Assembly (NCBI GenBank): GCA_029931535.1
Contig: JAQPZY010001549.1
Location: forward strand, 2,875,001 to 2,939,000
Direction of reading: 5' to 3'
DNA: 64,000 nt
DNA from: Margaritifera margaritifera
Taxonomy: Eukaryota > Mollusca > Bivalvia > Unionida > Margaritiferidae
Shown here: piece after piece, positions 45,456-55,612 of the stretch
Numbering within the stretch: the stretch's first letter is position 1
Layout: every line of letters starts with the position of its first letter
Program-made: the position numbers and the translations under genes
Notes under the pieces: model-generated
Databases searched by the model: none
The model's input: the letters and a program-made list of their open reading frames with translations, nothing else
What the model was told of the DNA's origin: nothing

Positions 45456-45905
45456 TCAAAGCACATTACAAAAGTCCATTTTTCTTCTTGTACTTTCTTT
45501 TTTGAATTTCTTAAGCGGAATGGATTCTTCGGCTGTTTCTTCTGATTGCCTTGCTTTAGTTTCTTTGCAGGAATGTGTTCTTTTGTTTCTTCCTCTTCCT
45601 CTTCCTCCTGGTCTTCTTCTTCTTCTTCGACTCTTTTTAAATTTCCGCCTTTTTCTCTTTTTCACTTTCTTGGGAAACTCTGGAGACCAATGTCCTATCT
45701 CTCTTGTCTTAGAGGATTTTCTTTTTTCTTTCATCACTTGTGGACATTCTCGAAACCAATGTCCTTTCTCTTGACTGACACAAATGTTTTGACTTTATCT
45801 AGAGAGGAGTAGTATGGAGTTTCTCCAGAAAGATTGTTGAAAGTGTATTTTTGAATTATTCTCGGTAAATCTCCGACCAGAAGAGTCATCTGTTGTGGCT
45901 CTTCC
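45456..45905 (-). pseudogene. Degenerate zinc-knuckle plus basic-tail protein (mobile element)
   Basis: Read on the minus strand from about 45905, the frame contains KGHWFRECP and then REIGHWSPEFPKK, two patterns of a CCHC zinc knuckle (GHW...CP) with cysteines lost. A strongly basic stretch of Lys/Arg runs follows (RRKFKKSRRRRRR). GHWxxxCP knuckles next to basic tails are usual for gag-like proteins of retroelements. It overlaps the right copy of the direct repeat at its C-terminal end, so the repeat may be part of this element's coding end. Confidence 0.4.
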
Positions 45906-46007
45906 ATCTAAACAGATTGAAACAGCATTAGTGTATTCTTTTCGGTAGGGGAGTATGAACGAACCTAGATTTAAGAAGCTTTTTACTTACTTCCTCGTTG
46001 ATTGTAA

Positions 46008-47690
46008 CTAATGCATTAAAGGTATCGGATATCCTTTAATTCTTATTGACTCTGAGGTATTTAAGTTGATTTCATGCTTTATTAACCCAGTATAACCTGG
46101 TCTGTCTGTAAATACATCTGGATACCTATTTAGAATCTCCCCGATTTGTCGACGCTGACCTTCGGGTAACTCTGGACACATATTGACCATTTCTGCTCCT
46201 TCTTTTTCCACCCCAATGGGGGCACTCAAGGAGAATTTCTGTACCGGGGTCTACTTTTAGTTCGTCCCACTCCACTCGTCTTCGATGACCGCAGTACATA
46301 CGACGTTAAACACCACTGTTTATTTCGTTTAATAAGACTTGTCCACGTATTTCTTTAACATATTGGCATGGAATATTCTCAACCTACATTCCAAGTCTAT
46401 TCTGTAGTCCATTTCGCCCTTGACCTGTTTGACCTCACAGGGTCCCTTCCATTGGACCAATAACTTGTTCATACTAGTATGGAGCAGCAAAAACACTCGA
46501 TTACATGCGTCGAATTTCCTACGCGACCCGACGTCGCGAGCTCCTCGTGTGCTATCCGATACGTACTTTCTAATCTTTCGCATAAGTCGACGATGTATTT
46601 GTAAGTCGTTTCAACTTCCTCGTCCGCAACATTACTAGACCATAGTTCGTGCAGAATCCACATAGGACCACAAATCGTCCTATCGTATAACAAATCGAAC
46701 GGCGAAAATCCAAAGCTTTCGTTCGCTAACTCGCGATTCGCGAAAGAAATTGCGTTCAAATATCGGTCCCTATCTCGCGGTCTCTCCGCGCACATTCGAT
46801 GTAGCATTTGTTTTAAATTCCCGTTAAATTTCTCTACTGATCCATTACGAATGGGTGATACGGTGATGTGCGTAACTGCTTAATTGATAACAACCATCTA
46901 ATTTCTGCCATAAGTTCTGAAGCAAATTAGGCCCCACAATCCGCGAGAACCTAAGGCACCCCTACCCGGCTGAACATGTCAGCAAGTGCCTCGGCAACAC
47001 ATTCAGTTTCAATTGATGGTAAAGAAATGGCTTTCGGGCATCTAGTTGAGTAATTTTTCCGATCTGTAATAGGATATATGGAGTATCTATTAAAGGCATT
47101 TGGCCTAATGATGGTATTCTGCTTATCTTTCCCTTGGACACCGACTTCTGGCAAACGTCCCAAGATCGACAGAATCTGGCTACGTCGCTATTGACGCCAG
47201 ATAAATACAATTCTGCCAACATCCTATTGGTTGTTTTCTTCATGCCTAGATGGCCCGCCATACTGGACTCGTGTGCTACTCTGAGTGCATGGGATCTGAA
47301 TTTCTCGGGGACAACCAGTCTGGAGCCAATCGTTAAGTCGTATATGGGGTTGTCCATACACAGCACTTCGACGGTTCCGGTCAGGAAAGGCATCTTGATT
47401 TCTATTCTCGCGACGGGAACACGATCAATCGTTTGATCTAAAACATACACGGGGATTTCCAACCAAGTATGTGGTCATCCCTAACGAGACTCCGCTTTAT
47501 CACGACGCCCGGACACGCAGTGTCGCATAAGACCGTAACTTCTTGACCGTTGACGGTACCACTAGCTGCCGGTACCCTCACCTCAGGAAAAAGACAGGTG
47601 CCGATAGACTGAATAACATCACGACCGATCTGTATCCAGTGTTCTCTTTAACTTGTTGAATTTCCTCATGATTGTCAAATATGAGCGAGT
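46008..47690 (-). mobile_element. Decayed Ty3/gypsy-type pol: protease, integrase, then RT start
   Basis: From right to left on the minus strand. A retropepsin-like piece lies near 47510-47600 (VLCDTA, where D-T-G is expected). A zinc-binding integrase N-terminus follows (47270-47140; HESSMAGHLG and CRSWDVCQK). Integrase core remnants with frameshifts and a lost segment lie at 47163-46830, then a core end with FGFSPFDLLYDRT at 46700. The integrase C-terminus has QWKGPCEV and FHANMLKKYV (46460-46340). A pre-RT segment with YPDVFTDRPG and GYPIPLM (46130-46010) ends the element; the rest of RT is missing. Integrase before RT is the order of the Gmr1-like group. Not functional. Confidence 0.65.
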
Positions 47691-47699
47691 GTACGGTGG

Positions 47700-48005
47700 G
47701 GTACGTTTCTTGGATTTACAGAAAATTACATCCATAATTTAAGAAACCTTCGCCTGAAATGAACTTGAAAGATGGACTACCGACTGATGGCTTGTTATCT
47801 TGTAAATTATAGCGACATTTATTAGTAGGTACAGCAGGCAAATACGTGTAATGAAACGAGAAAGTAAATTTATCGTTTACGGCAAATTTCACATAAGATT
47901 TTACAAACTGTGATATAAAAATGGTAAGTAGTGAAAGAAAAAATTGAAAATGGTGATTAGGATAATTTATTTTGTTCCAGCTCTGCAATAGGAAGAAATA
48001 AATAA
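47700..48005 (+). repeat. Pre-stalk intron block with stalk donor relic
   Basis: 'GGGGTACGTTTCTTGGATTTACAGAAAATTACATCCATAATTTAAGAAACCTTCGCC...GATGGACTACCGACTGATGGCTTGTTATCTTGTAAATTATAG' matches 13013-13130 and 18290-18380. 'ATGGTAAGTAGTGAAAGAAAAAATTGAAAATGGTGATTAGGATAATTTATTTTGTTCCAG' (47921-47980) matches the stalk-exon donor region and 13376-13440. This is another relic of a receptor-gene segment. Confidence 0.5.
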
Positions 48006-48009
48006 CTTT

Positions 48010-48240
48010 ATTTGATTTGTGGGTTAACGCCATTTTTCAGCACATGATACATGGTGGCCAGTACGTGTGGTGAAGGAATAACCCAGGAAAAGCTCTTGAA
48101 AGAACCACCAACCCAAGAAAATCTACTGGCAAGCTTTCTCACATACCCACGTTGGCCGAGCCCGAGACTCGAACCCACGTGGACAGAGGCGAGATGTCAG
48201 TGACCTGTAAAGGCGAGCGCCTTATACCACCTTCCCCCCG
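48010..48240. repeat. SINE-like repeat, second type
   Basis: 'TTGTGGGTTAACGCCATTTTTCAGCACATGATAC', 'GGCGGTGGTGC'-type middle replaced by 'GTGTGGTGAAGGAATAACCCAGG', then 'GGCCGAGCCCGAGACTCGAACCCACGTGGACAGAGG' and 'GCGAGCGCCTTATACCACC'. The end is the antisense of a tRNA-like head with box-B word GGGTTCGAGTC. Not a functional tRNA. Confidence 0.5.
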
Positions 48241-48469
48241 GGTCCCCAAGATAAATAAATAAGTTTAGTAAGTAAATAAGATGCAAATATATAAATAAAT
48301 GGAATGAAAAGAAAGAAATATCAGCCGGTAATGTTCCATGTCATTAATATAAAATATACAGCTTTATCAATTTGTTTTGTTTTATTGTTTGTTTGTTTGT
48401 GGGGATTGGGGGCTTCATGGGAGGGGGGCCTCAAACATGATAATTTCTCGCTATAGAACAAGGTAGAAA

Positions 48470-49400
48470 TGTGTTTTGCATTGTTTATTATAGAATGAAA
48501 TCAATACGTTGTATTCCTGCTAAAAGCGCTTATTATATGTTAAATGTGCTATTTTCTGTGTTGCTTTGTTTTTGAGACCATTGTTTAATGTCGATTGTTT
48601 TCACTGTCTTTCTGTAATGGATTCAGTAGAGTGGCGCACCTGACATGGTGAATGCATTATTTTCAGTGTCATTGTGCGATAATTATGTTCTACAACGATA
48701 TATTTTAATGAAGATTGGAATCAATTGGGTTACATTCTCATTTCCTGCTGGTACTTAGTCACCCCATTCAACCAATCTCTCGTTGCTTACAGCAGGGACA
48801 TCTTGGTTGTCTCCTTTCCATCCGTTGCTCCGTACGCACGCGCGTTAGTCCATTTGTATGTTCGTCCGTGCGTTCCTCTTGAGCTAATTAGCACGACTGT
48901 ACAAATCTATTTATAGAGAAAAAACATTTAATATACATGTTTACTAATCAGATTGTCATGTCACTAAAGTAATTGTAACATTTTTAGAATACATTTTGGA
49001 ATTATTTTAAACTTAGATTTTTTGGTTGCAATGATTTTTTTAAAAAATATTGTATCTTTCATTTATATTATTAAAACAGATAGTTTCAGAATTTTTAATG
49101 ATCACCCACTGCTCCATGAAGGAAATATCACTGTTATAAATAATGTTAAATTTCCATGTACATTTTTAGGTCAGAAATTGTTGAAGAATATCTCAGTCTT
49201 CAATAATTTGCGTAGGGTGTAAATTTCGTATCTTATATAGCATGAAAATACACTTAGCATTAAGTTAAAAATCTAGTAAATACTTGCCTGAAAATAAGTT
49301 TGTTGAAGCCTGACAGTACAAATTATAAAAAAACATATTTCTGTGGGTTTATTGACCTGGAGAGTTCACAGTTTATACATTATGGAAAAAAAATGATTTT
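48470..49400 (+). repeat. Family upstream block, third long copy
   Basis: This matches 13631-13900 at its start and 3540-4140/41160-41860 along its length ('CACCTGACATGGTGAATGCATTATTTTCAGTGTCATTGTGCGATAATTATGTTCTACAA', 'AATATCTCAGTCTTCAATAATTTGCG'). It sits about 2.5 kb upstream of gene B, as the gene A copy sits about 1 kb upstream. ORFs inside are not called. Confidence 0.5.
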
Positions 49401-51386
49401 TATACGAAAGCATATATGGATTGCTGATTCAATCATGCACATGTTGCTTGAGAAGGAAATGTATTTATTTATTGACTTCTTTATTTATTTTTGGAAATAT
49501 ACTAATTGATCACACAGAAATATCCTCCAATTGCTTCTGGAAAATGTAACTGAGTTAAATTACAGGATCTGCACGAGCATTACAGCAGTAATACGTCTGC
49601 AAAATCTTTAAGTAGTGTGACAGCGGCAGGCTTATTATTCTTAAGCACATGGATATATACATGCATACATGTCATATTCACCGTCACTAAGCTTGTTGCG
49701 CTATAATTAGTTTACCATTCGCGATTAATGGCAATCATAGCATCCAAGAGAACTCAGCGAAACACCTTCTTCTAAAGTATCCAACTGATCATACATATTA
49801 CTTGATCACTTTGTAATTTTTTTTAAATTTGTCTTCTTCTTAATTTGAACCTGTCTTGTTTTGGGGGGAAGTGCCTTCTCACACACTAACGGAAACACAT
49901 ACCATCACTACACCAGTTCTCATTGTTACAAGCAAATTATATATATATATATATACATCCCACTTATGCATACATATAAGGTTTATTTCGGATAATTAGC
50001 TAATGCATAGTACTTTAAATTATCTTTAGACGGGTATTAGGAACGAAGGGCTGAAAATGCCAGAAGATATACACTTTGGCGGATTAATATTTATAGAATT
50101 ATATGCGGCGAAATAAGCGAGAAAAAGAAGTGTAATATAAACAAGCAAATCAGTTATTTAATAGTATGTATTTCAAGAACGTTTAGGAATTGTGTTCGCT
50201 ATTAACAGTACTGACCGCAACTATACTTTCTATATGGAAAGTTTGATATCCATCGGGTTACAGGTATGCGTGTAATATGTCTATCAGTCATGGGACTAGA
50301 TTGACTGGAAAACGACCAATATGGCAATATGGCAGCGCCCATTAAATGACATCGTGATATTTGCTACATGCAGTGTACGCAAGACTCAATGTATATGAAA
50401 AATGTAACTCTCGCTGCATCTTGCTTAGTCTGTATGTAACACAATAATTACATTGCAATAGCTCAATTATATTTCAGTGTCGTGATCTATTGCGCGTGAA
50501 ATCCAATATTAAATTGTCTATTGTAGCTCTTATAAACACTTTTGCGGCAAAACAAATTGTACCTGCACATTTAAATGACAGTTTTTTAAGTTACTAATTT
50601 ATAAGTTTCCACTTATGATGTGCTATACGTGATTTCAGCTATACCGCACCCACACACCCTATGAAGCCTACTCGCATTACCAATAGCCCTTAATTTTGCC
50701 GTTTTCAGCATGTTAGCTGGGGTGGATCGGGGTGTATGGGGTGGAGTATGCGACCCACCCACCCACCCAAAAACTGTAGTACGAAACAACCAAAACGTTT
50801 ACTAGAGTACAATTTCTGTACAGTTAGATTGTTACAATTATGCTCTGGAAAGTTAAAAAAATCAGGAGCATCTGGGAGCTTCGCCGCCTCCCAACCCCCA
50901 CCCAACCCCACCCTCGGAACCTTTACAGAATTCCGTCCCACAACCCATCACGTACGTGCTTAGGCATCCCCCATCCCACTCCACCCCCAAATGATTAAAA
51001 TGTTTAGGAATTTTCGCTGTTTCCTTCTAAATTCACATTCTATCTTTTTTCCTTTATTGTTACAACCCAATTCTATGATTTCTTTGTGTATTGAGACGGT
51101 ATAAAATTCCATGTTGCTCTGTAGGACGTGAGCGCATACAAACATACTAGCAGTTGTTAATTAGAGTGGTTGCATATTCTCTCTCACTCTCTCTCTCGAC
51201 TTTTTTTACCCTCACTTACACCAGTAACTGTTGTATAAGCTTTTATTTCGAATTGAAAATATTTCTAGTATGAATACAATAGGAATATGATTCGAATAGT
51301 TTTTGATAAATCAGTCTCATTTCCTACCTCTTTTCCCACGCCACAATATATTCTCTTCTTTAATCTGACTGACATATTTCAATTTC
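49401..51386. other. Flank of gene B, unassigned
   Basis: Nothing coding recognised. A (TA)n tract lies at 49939-49954, a C-rich patch with 'CACCCACCCACCC' at 50754-50769 and a (CT)n patch at 51178-51200. Confidence 0.4.
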
Positions 51387-51394
51387 TATAAAAG
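51387..51394 (+). promoter_or_regulatory. Possible TATA box of gene B
   Basis: TATAAAAG, 482 bp upstream of the start codon. The sequence from here to the ATG is partly alignable with 4865-5160 before gene A ('CCTTCCGAAA', 'AAACTTTG.AGAGC.ACA'), so it probably includes the promoter and 5' UTR. In gene A the same place reads CTATTTTTTTAAAAATAT, not a clean TATA box. Confidence 0.3.
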
Positions 51395-51875
51395 TCTCTG
51401 TCATAACTGTATCTGCAGATGTTTTCGCTACGCCCACATCCACCACGCCAACCCCATATCCTAAACACTTTGTTTCCTTCCCTTCCGAAATTTCTCGATC
51501 GTCACTGCTTCTTCAAATTTTCGTTTGTTATTCTGGAGTGATGTTGTGTGGTATTTATCACCAGCTCCGTTTCTCAAAGTCTCCAATTCCTAAGAAACGG
51601 ATTTAAAGACAGACTAGTTTCATATCTTTTCGTTAACAGCGGTAATATCTGTATATTTCTACAATCTGTCTCCCTGGAGAGGACCTGGTTGTGTGTGTCG
51701 ATTGTAACAAATCTTTTGTCGTACTCTGTTTTCCTGTTAGAGGCAGCGCACGCGTATGACAATCTAGATAATCCCGAATCTTGATTGCAATACAACGGAA
51801 CGGACTCTTCTTTGAGATTCTTCAATACATTTTTATAATCTTAAACTTTTTGGAGCCACAGCTGGTTGCAACATA

Positions 51876-51936
51876 ATGGAAACTGTAATCAAGATATGCT
51901 TTGTTCTCGTGTTGCTAGGAATAGGTCATACAAATG
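51876..51936 (+). CDS. Gene B exon 1: signal peptide
   Basis: ATG in the context ATAATGG, encoding METVIKICFVLVLLGIGHTN, then donor G|GTAAGTC. Same 61-nt length and phase 1 as gene A exon 1. The hydrophobic core FVLVLLGI fits a secretory signal. Confidence 0.83.
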
Positions 51937-52951
51937 GTAAGTCAAGGTCCTAATATTTAGCGAAACTATTAAATTTAAAAAAGTTTTAGACAAAGACGTC
52001 ACTATAACTGCTGAATGTTGACGGTATGGAATGATCTAGACCTGAAATGGGAATCATCATATAGAGTTTAGCTGGTTATTTATTGTAAATAAGGTGATTT
52101 ACTATGGTTTATTGTCAATTCGCAAAGCTAGAAAATATTCCTACACAAGTAGACATAAAAATGACAGATAAATATAGTTACTTTTCATTCAAAAACATTT
52201 AAAGGTTAAACTTACATAGATGCACTTTGAACAAAATGGGGCTCAAGAATTAATGTGTATATTGTAATTAGTATACTAGTCTAGTGTCTTTCAAGAAGTA
52301 TCTAAATAGTGTTGGATTGAATACAGTGTTGTTAGTCCAGATCCAACTTTCAATACTGGTATTTTTCACCTATTCAAGCCAATAATAATTTATTTCTAAT
52401 ACTTCATACATTCCTTTGTTGCGTATTACAATTAAGCACAAAAGCACAACTCTATGCTAACTTTATTCGGCACCATTGTTTTTTCTACTCGACGATTTAA
52501 CAACTTTAAGGTATGTACATAACAATGGTGTCTCCTATGGAAATACAACCGTTATGTGGCATTAATGTTTTAAAAGTTGATTATTGTATATCTGTATTTG
52601 AAAGTAATATGCTTGAACCAGCGTTTGTAAGCAAACAATGCATCATTAAGACAGGAATAACTGCATCCAACATTATGTAGTTTGTTCTTATTTCAAACTA
52701 TTATTGTGCACAACTGACTTGTAATATGATCGAAAATGATAACATGAAGTATTTTATGAATAGTTTTCAGAATGAGCTCCATCAATACTTAAAGAATTAG
52801 GAAATTATATGTTGTAGATTAATAATGTTTTTTGTTTTTGTTTTTGTTAATTTTATAAGAATTGATTTTTTTAAAGAATGTATCCATGTGGTCAGGAAAC
52901 CATTTGTTGTTTCCTAAGGTCATCTGAACAAACATCCCACATAATTGGACA

Positions 52952-52956
<5 letters not shown>

Positions 52957-53027
<71 letters not shown>
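52957..53027. repeat. (TA)n microsatellite
   Basis: About 35 TA units in intron 1 of gene B. Confidence 0.95.
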
Positions 53028-53029
<2 letters not shown>

Positions 53030-54953
53030 GGTTATTTCGCCTAAGTTACAGTATGATTGTGAAACCAGGGATTTCACACATTTCGTGTAATCATTGAACT
53101 GTTAGTAATATCGTGTAAACCCTGATTCACTTAGAAGGTTTCATGAATAAACGACAACAGGAATTTCAGGAAATTTCTGCAAAGGTTGTCCAGAAATTTC
53201 CTAGAAATCACTGAATGTTGTCAAAGGATTAGGATGTAGAGCGCAAGATTTTAATATATGTATAGGAATTTATCAAAATATATTGCATACAAGTGTTTTG
53301 CGTGATCATATAATTTCATTAATTGATGAATGTCTGCTTAAATGTTGAAATCAATCAATTATATAATTGTAATGATACGCAAATGTACCCATTGAAACAT
53401 TATACATGGAGTAGACATATATGAGATTAATATATATTAATATTTATATTGATGTACCAAAACATAAAAACAATAAGTAAATTATGCTTCATTCATTCAT
53501 TTGATATACTCAAAGACAAAAAATAATAAGGAAAATATTCTTTCATTCATTCGTTTACACACACAGTAAAAAAGCTCAAAATTTTTCTGGATGTTTTTCA
53601 TGTAATACATAATTACATCGTGATATTCCTATAGAATGTATGAAATTACTTCATCACTATAAATTGAACAACACATACTACAATGAAATTTCCCGGTTAA
53701 TGTTGATTTTAAATTTCTAGTTTAAAATATTTCCATAAATTCAACGTTTATTTTCATACAAGACCAGTGAAACTATTTAAGTCCGTCACCCTCAGTAAGT
53801 TAATCAAATTGCTGCCTCCTTTGATATCACGTTTCACTAAAAATAACAATATTTTAATCAAAATCTTATACATTTCCTGTTGTCACAAAATACCTTTTCA
53901 AAGAAAAATAAAATTCTAGCAGATTTGTACAGCTACTTCATAACTTAAAATTTCATATGCAATACAGGTATAGAACCCAAAAAATGTTATAATTGTAACG
54001 CGTGTTTGGATTAATGTTTTCCGTAAAATGACTAGCATTTTCATTGAATCTTAGTAGTAGTGGAAGTAGTAGTAGTAGTAGAGGTAGTAGTAATATTATT
54101 AAATAAAATCTCCTCTCACAAAAAGGCTAAATGGAATTAAAATGTTAATACTGCTAGTTATTGCCGAATATACCTCACTGTTTTTAGTGTTAATTTTTTT
54201 TTTTTTTTTTTTTTTTTTGCTTTTTTTATCTGAGGTTTCAGGTCATTTTAAAGAAAATACTGAATTACTCCAAATCTTATTCTGATGAAAGGGGAGAAGA
54301 TGAAATAGTAACCCTAGTATACAATAATATTTTATGAACTCTCAAATTTGTCAAGTAATACCTAGAGACCTAGTGTTATAATGAAACTAGTTACATTATG
54401 TTCATTAATCTAGTCTGCACACATATTGTTAAGTGATTTACATAATTCTTAGAACAATAATACTCCAACTGTTTGAAAATCAATACACTACACAGTAATA
54501 ACAAGAATATACATACCAACTCGATAATAAAGTATTGTCAGTGCGTTTTTGTTTCTTTGTTTTTTTTTCCTACTGCTTTTAATACTATTGGTTGTTTTTG
54601 TTAGGCAGAAAAGTTTTAAATTTCATAATAATTTGATAGCAACCCTGTCAACACAAAAAGAACTTGTCACAATCAAGAACTTGGTATTCGCTAAATGTCA
54701 ACATGAGAAAGATGTGACCATGGAAGTATATATCCTTCTGAAAAAAAATTGGTGATTTGTGCAAATGATCATAATTGCTTGGCTTCTCTGAAAGTTACTG
54801 AAGGAAGAAGTTTGAAAGAACATCAAACATTTAATTTGAAAGGAGTTTTTAGATATGTAGATTTAACTCAGGTGCACTTGAGCAGATAATACAAGATATT
54901 CATTTCAAACAAGACAAAATTAATCCTTGTATATAGCTAACATTTCCAGCATG

Positions 54954-55135
54954 GATGGATGTATGTATGTATGTATGTATGTATGTATGTATGTATGTAT
55001 GTATGTATGTATGTACGTATGTATGTATGTATGTATGCTTGCATGCATGCATGGATGGATGGATAGATAGATGGATGGATGGATGCATGCTAGCATGCAT
55101 GCATGTATGTATGTATAGATGGATGGATGGATGGA
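54954..55135. repeat. (TATG)n/(GATG)n microsatellite
   Basis: TATG units, then GCATGCATGG and GATG units, then TATG and GATG again. The equivalent spot in gene A (6658-6722) has a short decayed version. Confidence 0.95.
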
Positions 55136-55281
55136 TGATTATAAGTATATATAAATGGATGCAACTGAGCGATTATATATGCGCTTACATCTAAAATCTA
55201 GATTACTTCGAATTTAAAGAAATAAAGTGGCATACTATTTCACATTTTAAGCATATTTTAATCAAGTAATATTTATTCCAG

Positions 55282-55612
55282 CAGATTCGAAGCCGAAGAT
55301 ATATCATCATGGAGATGATGCAACTGTACTCATCGATAAACTTCAAACTGATGGAAACAAGCATTTGGAAGTATGCTTCTCTGGTTTCGCCAATAAGCTA
55401 AATTTCTCTCATGTGATGCTGTATTTACCAAAGATGAACCATGATGACTACAAATATGTTAGTAAAAATTACACTGGCCGAATACAAAACATAACAATTG
55501 AACAATGGTGGTCTCAGTTTTCTCCTACTAAATGTCAATTTTATGGACAGTGGAAATTATACAGTCTTGGAAGGTTCCTGGGAGAAAGGAAAACAAAGTA
55601 TTCTTGTGACAC
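55282..55612 (+). pseudogene. Gene B exon 2: V-set-like Ig domain 1 with one-base frameshift
   Basis: The acceptor is a tandem CAGCAG, so splicing at 55281 or 55284 both keep the frame. The donor is C|GTATGT. The first part follows gene A: GDDATVLIDKLQ, LEVCFSGFANKL, TGRIQNI. After ACAATTGAA (55494-55502) one extra base appears. In the +1 frame the rest again matches (SFLL, FMDSGNYTVLEG, SILVT), including the D-x-G-x-Y turn. It has a Cys at the strand B position where gene A has Thr, but still no partner Cys after the Tyr. Confidence 0.75.

Larger units (their letters stand above)
51937..55281 (+). other. Gene B intron 1
   Basis: 3.3 kb against 1.6 kb in gene A. It holds (TA)n at 52957-53027, a short (AGT)n patch at 54051-54090, poly-T at 54194-54218 and the tetranucleotide array before the acceptor. 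No exon is seen, and the 135-bp minisatellite of gene A is absent. Confidence 0.6.

Noticed and set aside
45448..45812. Plus-strand Ser/Leu-rich ORFs at 45448-45774 and 45546-45812
   Set aside because: They are the antisense shadow of the basic Lys/Arg-rich minus-strand frame of the zinc-knuckle relic.
48150..48240. tRNA genes from words such as GACTCGAACCCACG
   Set aside because: Only antisense box-B-like parts of SINE tails are present here and at 3290, 20230, 40855 and 58215. No full cloverleaf could be drawn.
55494..55520. Programmed ribosomal frameshifting in gene B
   Set aside because: No slippery heptamer or following structure is apparent. A one-base insertion relative to gene A explains it more simply.
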